Shown here in pieces: positions 13,087 to 26,700 of a DNA stretch of 64,000 nt (within the stretch, counting starts at the first letter, position 1; every line of letters begins with the position of its first letter). A program made the position numbers and the translations under genes. This DNA is from Schistosoma haematobium. Lineage: Eukaryota > Platyhelminthes > Trematoda > Strigeidida > Schistosomatidae. A model generated the notes under the pieces. That model made no database searches, was not told the DNA's origin, and saw only the letters and a list, made by a program, of their open reading frames with translations. The DNA is taken from positions 61,727,591-61,791,590 of the forward strand of contig NC_067195.1 in NCBI RefSeq assembly GCF_000699445.3, written 5' to 3'.

Positions 13087-16000
13087 GAAAGCGAATGACT
13101 CATCGAGCGATATTTAATCAATTAACATTTAAGCTAGAGAGACGAGTATGTGCGTAGTCTATCAAATGTGACGAAGCATACATGTTCACATAGGCATGAT
13201 AGTGATAAAAATGATACACGGACATTGAGAAATTGTTACTGTTCGAATAACGCTGTTAAATAAGTTAATTTAAGGTCTTGGCAAAATTAACCCTAAACAA
13301 ACTTAATTGTAGGAGAGGTCCAAGAAGATGACGACTCTAATGGCAGACCTAACCGTCAAAGCCGGAATGGAAAATAACAAGTATGGAGATATCTAGGGAC
13401 GATATGGACTGACCAGGAAAAAGAAACGAAAATGGGGGAGAGATTTGCAAATTTATTTGTATCCAACAAATTACTTATGGGCGGCACAATAATCCCCCAC
13501 AAACACATACACAAAGCTACATGGGTCCCACCGGATCACACTACACAGAACCAGGTCGATTATATTTACATCACAATGGACGATGGAAGACGCGAGAACC
13601 AGGAGAGGAGCTGACATTTCTTTGGATCACCACTAGCTGGTAGTTGGAAAGATGAAGCTGAAGCTAAAGAAGAAGTGAGCAACTGGAGAAACAGCATTAC
13701 AAAGGTTAAATACAGCCTCATCGACATAATGACAAACTCAATGAATTCAAGATAACACACAGCAACAGGTTTCAAGTCTTACAAGATCTACTCAAAGAAG
13801 GAGAAACTACTATGAAAATGGATAAAAAACGAAGATTCTAATGTGCCAGTAGGTGCCGAGCCCTAAGAAGTATCATCATAAGGAATAAATTTCCGTCGAG
13901 ATTCCGGACAGAATTCAAGAAAAGAAGAGCAAGAAGACAGCAAATAACAACAGCCGAACAAGAATAGGAAAAGTCAAGGCACAGGCCAAACACACAGAAG
14001 CAAACGATTAAGTGAAAAGGAGCATTGGAGCTGACAATCAGAAATACGTGGAAGAGCTGCAACAGAAGAAAATATCAGACAACTATATGACACAACGAAG
14101 AAACCGACAGGGATATATAGTAAACGAGAGAGACCAGTCAAGGACAAAGAAGGAAAGCCAATCACTGAAACTGAAGAACAGATGAACAGATGGGTAGAAC
14201 ACTTTGAGGAGCTCTTGAATCGGCTAGTTCCATTAAATCCACCGGACATCGAAGCAGCGCCTATAGACCTTCCTATAGATGTCACCCCACCAACGATCGA
14301 GTCAATCGAGATAGCCATCGGACAAATGAATAGTGGGGAAGCAGCAGGACCTGACAATATACCAGCTGAAGCACTGAAGTCAGACATAGAAGCAACTGCG
14401 AACATATTACAAGTCCTATACATGGAGATTTGGAAGGAGAAACAAGTCCCGACGAACTGGAGAAAAGGATACCTCATCAAGATACCAAAGAAAGGAGATC
14501 TAAGCAAATGTGGAAACCACAGAGGTATCACACTACTATGGGTACCAGGAAAAGTTTTGTAAAGAGTATTGCTGAACTGGATGAAAGATTCAGTGGACAC
14601 CGTACTTCGAGATCAACAGACCGAACTCCGTAAGGATCGGTTGTGCACAAACCGAATCACGACATTATGGATCATTGTTGAACAGTCAATTAAATGAAAC
14701 TCGTCACTATACATCAGATTCCTTGACTATGAGAAGGTGTTTAACAACGTGGAAAGGAGAACCTTATGCAACCTTCTTTGACACTACAGTGTACCTGAGA
14801 AAATTGTCAACATCATAAGGAATTCATACGATGGACTACACTGCAATGTGTTGCATGGAGTACAGCTAAGTGGGTTATAAATGCCTCCGAATCTCAGGGG
14901 AGCACTGAATACAATAGATAGCTTGGATGCATTTAAATGATTTGGACTTCTCAGATGACCTAGCTCTTCTATACTATTATTAACAACTAATAAAGGTGAA
15001 TACAGATAATGTAGTAGCAGTATCTACAATAGTGGGTCTTAACATACACAGAGGAGAACACAATCACACATGATTGAGAATCTTGGGAGAAATGAAAATT
15101 TCTACACATCGATGAACCCACAAGGTTTCGATGCAGATGTAGAGGCACGGATTAGGAAAGTGACATCAGAATTCCTACAATTGAAGAACATATATGACTC
15201 AAAACGTCTGTCAGCTAACATCAAAATCAGAGTCTTTTATACGAACGTGAAGACAGTTCTACTGTACGGAGTTGGAACTTGGAGAACTTCCACAGCCGTC
15301 ATCAAGAAATTCCAGGTATTTATAAACAATTGTCTACACGAGTTACTGAATGACCGTTGCTCAGATATCATCAGCAACAGTCTACTGTTGGAGAGAACAA
15401 ACCAGCTTCCAAATGAGGAGGAAATAAGTAAAAAGTGCTGGAGTTGGGTCGGTCATACATTGTGAAAATCATCAGACTGCATAGTAAGGCAGACACCATC
15501 TTGGAATCTTGAAGGGAAACGGGTAATAGAGAGACCAACGAATACATTTCGTCGGGAATTAGAAGCAGACATCGAAAGAATGAATAGCACTCAATAATAA
15601 CTAGAATGGAGTGCTCTTGACATACTTAGAGAATACTCATGGGTGATATATGCTTTTTCGCCAGAGATAACAGGCGTTAGTGAAGTGAATATTTTATTTC
15701 AAATAGAGTTAATATTTAAGATGATGTGATAGTATTTATTATCCTTCACCCTATACGTTCAAGGTAATCCATTTCGTTTGGGGAATGAGTAGTGGTAGCT
15801 TAAATTAGCCAGGACGTTTATGACTGGTTAAGTTGGGTAATAAATGTTTTAACAAAAAAGCCATATGAATAGATTTCAAAGCATGGATGATTTGGAAGAA
15901 CCAAAAACCATGAGCCCTAATGTAAACATTTTTCTGTAATTTGCCTTTAACCAAATTTAAAAGTTTCATAAATGTATATAATCATGCTTGATAGTGTTTT

Positions 16001-19000
16001 CTATGAAATGTAATTAATTAGGTAATTTCCCTTCAAACTTTATGTGAATACAAATTATTTATTATTAACTTGCCATCGTTAGCTGTTCCATCGTATGTGA
16101 TAAAGGCAGGAATGAAACATGCGACAAATCTTCAGTTGAAAAATGCTGAAACATAATAAAATATAAACGTAAAAATACAAGTGCTAATAATCAAGAACAT
16201 CATATTCGTTTTGTACAAGACCTGACAGAGCTTTATAATGCGTACTGTTTGCTTTCATACTCAATACGTTTTCTTTTGTTAGAAAAAACCCTGAGAGAAA
16301 TCACATCAAACCTGCTAGGCTCAATCTCTCTTTTCAAGAAATACAGAAAATCGATATTGTTCGCATCAAAGGCGATAGCTTTCTTAGATGTCTAAATATA
16401 AAATGAAAAGCATTCGCACATCTTTTTGTTGCATATGAAATGCAATGTGTAGACACTGAATTCTACAACCACATGAAAACATATTATTCTGGATCGAAGA
16501 TGACTATATTACTAGGTCAAATTTCGTACATAATATCTATTTTGCAGCTAATATTTTGTGTTTGATTACTAATCATTAGTAAATACACAACATGATTAAG
16601 CAATCATTTATACTTTATTAGACTGTTCTCCCTGGAAATAGCAGTTCACACACAAATAACCAATTAGTCGTAGTAGTAGTAGTATTGCCTGTTACTCCCA
16701 ATGGAGCATAGGTCATCGATCGGTATTCTCCAACACACTCTGTCCTGGGCCTTCCTTCCTAGATCTATCGAATTTTCGTTCATTTTTCTCATGTCTGTCT
16801 CCATTTCTCGGTGTAATGTGTTCTTTGGTCTTCCTCTCTTCCTTTTGCCTTGAGGATTCCAAGTGAGGGCTTGGATTATGACACAATTGGGTGCCTTCTT
16901 TAATGTGTGTCCTATCCACTTCCAGCACTTCTTCCTGATTTCTTCCTCTGCCGGGATCTGATTTGTTCTCTCCCACAATAGATTGTTGCTGATAGTGTCT
17001 GATCAACGGATCCGAAGTATTTTGCGTAGACAGCTGTTAATAAACACTTGTATCTTCTGGATGATGGCTTTCGTAGTTCTCCAGGTTTCCGCCCCAGTAG
17101 ACAGTAGAACTGTTTTGCCATTTGTATTGAAAATTCTGACTTTGGTGTTGGTTGACAGTTGTTTTGAGTTCCAGATATTCTTCAGTTGTAGATATGCTGC
17201 TCTTGACTTACCGACCCGTGCCTTCACATCTGCATCAGATCCACCGAGTTCATCAATGATCCTGCCCAGATATGTAAAGGTTTTTACATCCTCCAAAGCT
17301 TCTCCATCAAGTGTGGTTCGATTGGTGCATGCTGTGTTGTGTCGGAGAATCTTACTTTTCCCTTTGTGTATGTTGAGACCTACTGCTGCAGATGCTGCAG
17401 CAGCACTGGTCTTCTCCTGCATTTGTTGTTATATGTTCGATAGAAGAGCCAGATCATCTGCGAGGTCTTGGTCGTCCAGCTGCATCCTAGCTATCCACTG
17501 TATCCTATGCTTCCCCTCAGACGTTGACGTCTTCGTGATCCAGTCGATCACCAGAAGAAAGGGTAAGGGTGAGAGTGAGCAACCTTGTTTGACACCGGTC
17601 TTTACCTCGAACGAAATTAGTCGTACAAAAAACTAATTATCATCCTAAATAACGTATCAGATGATGAAATATGAGGTAGTCTAATGGTGAACTAGTATGA
17701 GAAGCATTTTGATATTCGTCGAGTGAATATGAAATGTAAACTAGTTATACAATATTATTTAGGGAATCTTGTTTACATTTTATTCTTTACGTTCAGTTCC
17801 GACAAATAATGAAACTTTAAGTGCTTGATGCTATCTTAGCTGTTTTCTACTGTTTAAGAAAATTAAATGCGCAGTGATGATGAGTCTCATACTAAGACGA
17901 AACGGCCGTCCAGTACTATCAGGTTTTCAATGGTGGTCTAACATTGATCCATTCATGATACCAGTTTAAACTAAACAATCTCCACTACACTATACCGATA
18001 ATCAAATAATAGTCAATGCATTATAAAACCCGTTCTTAAAATCGTTATTTACATTAAGAAAGTAAGCGCTAACAGGATTTCATACTTTTTTTAAACCCAC
18101 CATTCATAGATATCAGTGATGGTAAAGCATTTTATCTTATAGGAATTTACTATTTCAAGTTACTGGTTGCCGATGCAAAGGTTAGTTGATCAGTTCAGCT
18201 AAGTATATAGTATTCGTTTTGACAACGTTTGAATCTGAAACCATCAAGGTACAGGTAATGGAGCATTTAGTTTCCTTTGAGTGAGATAGTCATTAAAGAA
18301 GATCCAGATGTTAGCCATATTTACAGCCGTTCCGGTGAAATACTTAAAGAAACTTCATGAAATTATATGTATTCTATTTGGAAAGAAAACCTCAAATATC
18401 ATAGCTTATTTATCCATACCGTTAGCAAATATTTCGAAATGATGTGTCCCAATCAAATGATTTCATGAAAATAAAAGCATGAAGACAGGTCAAAAGTTCA
18501 TAAATACAAATATAGAACAATTTCATTGTAAATTATTGATAATTTTTGATGGAAAACCAATATAATTATTATCTGTTAAGATACGTCTCATTTTAATCAG
18601 TAGAGAAAAACATCCTAATTAAACAGAAAGTAGTCGTTCGAACAAACGTGAATCTATGTTTAGTAATAAAGTTAAACTGGTCCATTTAAAGAACAGTGGA
18701 TCCCTACATATAAAACTTCTAATAGCAATACAAAATACTCTGGTTTTGCTGTCAGGAATATTGGTGTGTAAGAAACTGACACAAAAATCATTTATGAAAA
18801 CGGTAAAAACCCTGTTTTAAAGCTAACAAAATATAATTACATGAGATTCATAAATCAGTCATCAGGTAAATGCAGAAAATATTTCTGATCGTTTGAAAAT
18901 TTCCTTTAGATACTTATTCTTTTGCTTTCACTTAAATCTCTTATTTAACTGTTTGAAGCATTTTTGATTATCTTGTCCTCCAATATATACAGTAACGACG

Positions 19001-22000
19001 ATTGAAGTTAAGAGAAAATCTATGTAACTTTATGCTTAGGAGTTACCTTGAATTTATTCTCCTCCTTCCCAACTCATGAATTTGACTAAATAAAACCAAA
19101 AGGGGTCTATCTTCCAAAATAAAACTCTATCAAACAACAAACGTTTTCTTTCAATTAGTAATGGTAAAAAAGACAATTAACTTCATATATAAATATATCT
19201 ACTATTTTATGAATATATATGTCTCAAAATATACGATATTTGACTAGATTAGGAATATTATTATTATTAATTCTAGACTAACATTTTCTTCTGCCAAGCT
19301 AATAGTTAGCTTTGCGGCATTTAAATAAGCTTTGTTTGTTATCATAACTCCTTTGGGTAAACCTAGTGGAAAAAAGGGTAAATGAAAAATGAGAACAATG
19401 AAATTTATCGTATACTCCTGTTTTCTTTAACTGTTATAGCATAAATTAAGATATAGATTCATTGGTTCAGTTAATTCAATTTTTAAAGTTTAATCATCAT
19501 GAATCACTGCGGAAATGTATAAAATCAAATTCTCACTATTTATATACTCTTGCTGAACAGTAGCTTCGATATTAAGGAAAATAGTTTATCTGCGCCACTG
19601 TTTTTATACAGTATGGTAATACTGTATGGCCATGGTAATATTCCTTTTTATGAAAGACTGTACAGTTCAAAGAAAATATTGATATAATAATCGCGTACTC
19701 ACTTGGAAATAATTTCACCATTTCACCGCTTCGGTCTTGATTCTTTATCGGTGGAGTCAGACAAGTCCTGACTGATTCAGAAACCCATATCCCATAAGGA
19801 ATTATAACCATACTACATCACCGGTTACTTGAATGTTAAAGTTCAATCACTGAATTTTAACTCTACGATTCTATAATATTATTTAAATTAGGAGATCCCA
19901 AAATCGTTGATTCTACCTCACATGACGTCATAGGTACGCACTGCAGAGAAGTCATAGAATATAATGAAGCTACAGTTTTGTATCTTGATTTTGAGTATTT
20001 CTTCAGCTAATATTACCCTATGATAGAAACTGCTTTAGACACTTAAAAATTAAGGCCGTAACATATTATTTTCATAAGCTCTTCGTTAAATTACGAACCT
20101 AATTAAGGGTAATGTTTTAGTGTTATAATTACTGTTAAGAGTTATAAGTTCATAATTTATTGAGAATTTATTCAAAATGTAAACAGCTAACTGCTTTGAA
20201 ATGTAAATTATGATAATGGAAATCTCTATGGTGCCTTCATTTAACATAGGCTTTATAAATGGTTAGCTCTCATGATTTTCATTGGATTAATTAGAAAAAA
20301 ACAAACACAAACTGTCCGCCTCCTTATGATATAGACTTAGCAACAACTACTTAAAGATTTGAGGTACAAAACTCCAACTTAGTACGTATTATGATATATA
20401 TTCTAGATTACGTGTGCCAGGTCGAATAAATTTCTATCATAATACTCAAGAACCTATCGAAAATAATCGACACATGTTAAAATTATATTATTTAGCGCAT
20501 ATGACTTTTTACAGTACGTTACTGTTTGCAAAACGACCGGTGAGATATAGAGTTTGGAGTTTAAAAATTTTATGTAACACCAAGATGAGTTCAACAGAAA
20601 GAATGTGAAATTTTCTACTAACCAAATCAAGCTATGACTACCAGATATCTGACTTTTAAACGAACAGCTCACATAGATTGTTTTATTTGAACTTTAACAT
20701 GGAGATTACTAACAGACAATGGTGTTTGTATTATGATCTACCAAACCTCACATCCGAATATCGGCACTACAAAAAACAATGTCATTTATTTCACTACTTC
20801 ATTTGTTTACAAAATCAATGACTGAAGACTATCTCAATGGTATATAACAAATATATATTATTTTTAATGATAACACTCTATCCAATGATCAATTTCCTTG
20901 AAATTATGATTATTTTAAAAACTATCTGTTTTTATCTTAATTACATTTTTTTCTATATTCAACCTCCTTATACATTTGAATTCACTGAGTTGATCCAACT
21001 CGTGTATTCGGTAATTGGTAATGGATTTGTTAAAAGTGGAAATTTTCTTCACTCAAGGTGATCCTCTCCAATCATATGTTAATCAAGAATAAAAGTGAAT
21101 TAGATATTAACTGTCTGGATTCACTAATTAGTCTTCAGTATATTAATTTATTCTAGTTGAAAATTATTTTTTACCACATCTCAATAAATGTCGTTAGAAT
21201 AGGCTACATGGAGTCTATGAATTAAGATTAAATTATTTTATTTTACATTAAGGTGTGCTTTCAGTGTTCTCTAACTTTCTAAATTGCTTTTAAACCTTAA
21301 AATGACATTCGTTTGTTACAAATACATGAAAATTGTCGATTTCCAGTGTTATAAATAAATCTACCTAGTGATCCACTGGTATATAATATCATGCATAGAT
21401 CGTTATCATCCGGGACCTAAAAATAAAATATAGAAGCAGAAGCTTAAAAAAGAACATATTAGTCGGTATATGGTGACTTAAACTTACTTAAACCATATTT
21501 CACGAAAAAATAAGAATAATTTTTTAACTGAATAATGACTTTTTTAGGACAGAAAATCGCAAATATTGAAATCAGTTGTTGACATTCAGCTAGAATCATG
21601 GATATGGATAAGTTCTGTTTAAAATTATATTTCAATAAAATTATAATGATTATATGATATACTATTTTCCTAATACAATCATTTAATTATTGTAATATTC
21701 TGACTATCATCCCTTTGAAATGTGAGGTACTATATACTTTATTGTCCGACCAAATGACTATTTCAAGATGGATGTGTGAATCAGCACAACGGAAACATTA
21801 CTGTAAATCGAAAAACGACTAATAGCGTTCTACGTATTTCATTTTTTCATTAATATCTATGTGCAGAACATACAAGAGATTGAATTAAAATATTCAAGAA
21901 TATGTACTAGTAATAAACTGTATTTTTACAAACCTTTGTTGTCGTGTGAAAAGAGTTTACAGTTATAATAAATTACTAATAATCATCTGCCCTGAAGAAG

Positions 22001-22196
22001 ATCAAGTTAATCATTGTGCCATTTCGAAAGAAATGTCATTCATTTTAACTGAATGGCTTTATCAAATGACGCTTGACGCTAATCTTTACCGTAAACTATC
22101 TAACGGTTATGTACTACATGTAAGTGTTACTTTCATCACTCTATAAAATCATATCACCCAAAAGAACTACTTTGAAAGTTTACCCCTTCCTGATCA

Positions 22197-22242
<46 letters not shown>

Positions 22243-23635
22243 GAGTTGTCAATCTCAAACACATTAATTGTTCAATCTCTAAATGGTTATTGAGCTTAGA
22301 AGAAATTCGAATATTGAAATTACTGAGCTTGTAGATGATTTCCACGTATTTTGAAATAATTTCAGAATTACTTAAGAGGTTTTCACAGGATGATGCATTT
22401 TATAAAGAAAGAATTGATTTGGTTTATTTAAGATAAACGTTTTAAACCTCGGTTTTTTAATATTTTAATCACTGTCTTTAAGAAGTGGAAGCTACGACAA
22501 ATCAAATATCTCTTCGTAATGTAGGAGGGTTGGTATAAATTTTTTTTATTAGGCTACGATTCATTCAATACTAAGAATCAACAACGTTTCTAAACAAATT
22601 CAAAAAACTTAACAATTGGTTCGCTAACACGACTATATTCAAATATGTCAATATCGAAAAGAACAGTTTATATAATAGTAACCAACTGACGGTTCTGCTG
22701 ACTTACCTTTTCAGGTAAACGATTAGTACATCCTTTTTCCTGAAATATAAGTAAATATTAGGGTTCTTCATTACGAAATCAAGGATAAATTGTGAAGTAA
22801 ATAGCTGAAAACAAAAACTGCATGGTTAAATTGCAAGTCGCATAGTAAGGACTCTATAGGCGCCTTTCATCATTTTTGTTCAGTGGATTAATAGCAAATA
22901 TTGCACTTCCTAAATATTTCTTTCATAGAAGAGTGAATATTATCGTAGTTATCTGAGACTTCATTGGAATTTTATGATTTACCGCTTATGTGGAAGATTA
23001 TTTTTCACTTATGTAATTCACGTTGCAAATACCATTGAAAACATGGGTATTTATAGCTTAATGAACCAAGCAACTTAGTTTACATTTTGCAAATCGAACC
23101 TGTGATTTTTTGCCAGACAGATCCTTGTCATTATCACAGTAAGAGAGTCACATTATTAAATTAATCTAAGTCAAAAGACCTGGCTAAAAATTATTGTCAT
23201 TTAAACTACCGAAATAAATGCTCATCTTTCGCTACTGTTTACTTTTTTATTCAGTGTGTATTTGACCTAGTATACGTCAGTAAGCTTGATTGTTCTGAGT
23301 GAATACTTTCCTGGTTGAAAATAGAGATCATCGATTCATTCTAAAAGTAAGTTTTTCTCACTATAATACAAAGTGTAAACAATAGAGTAGTATATATGCA
23401 CTTAATAAAAAAGTTAGCGTATTCATAACTATGAATAGTAAAATAAACACTTAATTGATGTTATAACACTCTACTATTGGTTTTTTCCCTCATACTAACG
23501 TTTATAATTCTCTTGATTGATAAATTTTACAGAATTAGGATTTGTTTGAATTACTTAAAATCATATATAACAACACTGTAATAGTTCGTGTTTATAATTA
23601 AGTGGTTCACTTTGTCAATGTCACGTATCTGAATG

Positions 23636-23702
<67 letters not shown>

Positions 23703-26700
23703 CAATCAGGATTCTTAAAACCATACTTTATCCTTTAAAATTAACTGAAAGTTTATTGATTATGTTACATAAGCATTACGAATACGACACATGTATACGT
23801 GAACAGAGATATCAAATTTTTGTCAAACGTGTATAATATGTTATATATAATCCGCTTAACTATATTATCATGTCTTAATAAACGAATTTTCTCATCTTAA
23901 TACTCCATATCTCTAGTTGGTAATCTAAGTGAGTTTGCATCATTTCATCAGTGTATGACCTGACAGAAATTGAATAATGAAAATGACTTGACTAAAACAA
24001 ACGCGATTTCTAGTTTTAAGTTCAAGAATAAACTTATGCATAATGGACAAGAAAAGAATTACACATTTGTGCCTTCTACTGAAAATGACACTATGTACCC
24101 CAGATCGGTGAATGCCGTTGGCTAAGCAGTGAAAATATGTACCACTAAACAGTTGTTGTGTCATAGCTTAAAACTTTCCAACTTCGTGCAATTATGATTT
24201 TATACATTATCGAACTCAAGAAGCATTAATCCTCGAGTTGGGCACTCCGCATTCAGATAATTTTGTCGAAGTCAAATGATCCACATTTGCAAATCAAATC
24301 AACTCCTGAGATCTAGTACAACTGACAATATCAATCTTATTCTTTATATAGCTGGAATATACCAGTTATGATTTATCACTTGAACTTCACAAATTCACAT
24401 CGAAAAAAAGTCATAAGTGAGCACACGACTAACTTTTAGTTCGTTAGTGAGACAGATGTTACCAGTTAAACTTAATAAATGTTACGAAATATAAATGTGG
24501 ATATATGAACCATTTGATTTCTATTTAGGGGTCTGAAAGCAATACGCTCCACAAAAAGATTAAAATACCCTGAGTTTGACAACGCATGAAATAGTGGTTG
24601 CATAATATTGAGAAGTTTCAAACTCAAATATATTAACTTTAAGGTCCCCCACAGTCTTGATTGATTGTTTAGCTGAAGTACGTCCTCTGAAACAATGATT
24701 TCATCAACAATCCCTCAGCTGATTATATGGGGATATTTTCCGAAAGAAAGAATTCATTGAAGTCAAAGAATAGATGATCGCTACTTCGTAATTTATAAGT
24801 GAAAGTGACCAACTTTAGTCCTTGAAAATCTGTGTAGAAATAAAAACGAATCCCAGACACGGTGGTTTTACGTAGACATGATCATAAACCTTCCAGTTTT
24901 CTATAGTTAATTCCTTTCAAATAAAATAAATGCTTTTTGTTATTTAGTTTAACATACCAACATCTCTTCAAATGTGAACAATCGAACTTTATCTGACCAT
25001 TCTTTTTTAAAAGATTCGAATGTGTTGTCTGGCTCCATAATAATAAATACTTTAAGTTTATGTGGATTGATTTTGTTCAGATGGCAAGCTTGAGATATTG
25101 TGTCACAGACAATAATTTTTAGTTCAGCTAAATTAAAATTGGAAGAAAAAATAAAGCTTGAAATAAGTGTACTTATCCGCAAGATAATCAACTATAGGGT
25201 TTCAGTAGTGATTACAAAACGATAAATAAAGGTTCATCTTGTAGTTGGATTGAATTTGTATTGTATACTCTTATCAAGTTGGATGATTAGTAAAACAGGA
25301 CTAGAGCTATTCGTCTGAAATCTAATAATTTGATTGTATGTTAGCATTATAAATATGAAGAAGGTATTGATGTTGTCTGGAACGATAATGAGAGGAATGA
25401 AATCAAACAATTCAGCTCAGAGAACGCAATACTACTGAAATATAGAAACATGATCACAAATTTATCTGTTTATCAAACGTGTTGCAAGTGTCAGTTCTAT
25501 AAATTCAGATATACTTGGTTGCAATAATAATGTCTTTTTCACTTGACTAAAATGGCTTTCAAAGTAATAAGGTACTACTCTTTCTGAAGAAGCTCATCAT
25601 ATTACAATAATTGTTAGATTTCATACTTTTCACACAATATGCACAGAATTATAACCTACTTTTTAGAGTTAATCAAGCTTCATATCATCTAATAATTTTT
25701 ATTTCGGACTTGAAGTATTGATATAGAAATATAAACATAATAAACTGGTTTTAGTACATGTTTTACACTATAGATATTTGTAACCACACCAGAGTAAATA
25801 TTTACCGGGCTTCCAACTCATAAGTTATATTAGAGACAAAAACAAAATCGATTCTTATCCTAATGTTTTGTAGTTAGACCAATCCTCATTAATTAGTACG
25901 AGTAGTTTTAGCAAGTATTCTCCAACATTCGTCAAATATGTATAATATAACGATGTTGACTGAACCGATCTGATTTATTCTCATTATGTTCTTAAATTTG
26001 TTCTGATCTATTTAGTTGAAAAAGGGGATCTTAATTTCTTTTGTAAGGATTTCTGTCTTGTTTTCGATCTTTACCAATGTTACCTCGCTGTCTTTTAACT
26101 TGTTTTTCTTTCCTCAACGAACTGAAATCTGTAGGCAAACAAGATCAATGATATGATAAAATATTTAATATTTTATTATGGATCAGGGTGGGACCTAAGA
26201 CATGTTTTATTTTATTCATCTCTTATACCGTAAACTTATTTACATAACAGTTGTTTATGAATTCATGGAAATTAGAGGCCACTCAGGTGAGAAAGTTTTC
26301 TAATGACATCCTTGGGGCATTTTAGAATCAATACCTGGATATCACATAAAAATTATCTACGGAAGAGTCAATAGATATGTCAGTGAATTATGTATCTCAA
26401 GAGGATTCAAAAGGATTTCTAATTAAGTAATAATAAAGTTCGTTACCAAGTTAGTTACTGGTTTAAACATTTGTTCAGTTCAAAGACCGTGGTTAAAATA
26501 ATTCAGCCTTTATATGTATTTTTATTACTCAAATATATAGAAGTTCTAATTGAAGTCATTGGTCCATACGAGGTTCAAAATCTTACAGTTCTCTCTAGCG
26601 TTCAATATCTCGGATAATGACATAGATAATAAGTTACTCATTTACTTTCAAAAACGATTAAACTGACAAGCCTCATTTTATAAATATCACGGCCAATAGT

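Noticed and set aside
13974..14600. Minus-strand 208-codon ORF
   Set aside because: It is antisense to the SR2-like RT at 14,182-14,560, with no motif of its own.
16983..17636. Plus-strand 217-codon ORF
   Set aside because: It is the complement of the SR2-like reverse transcriptase, which has the real motifs on the minus strand.
23633..23836. ORF with a long Tyr-Ile repeat
   Set aside because: It is only the translation of an AT microsatellite and its flank.
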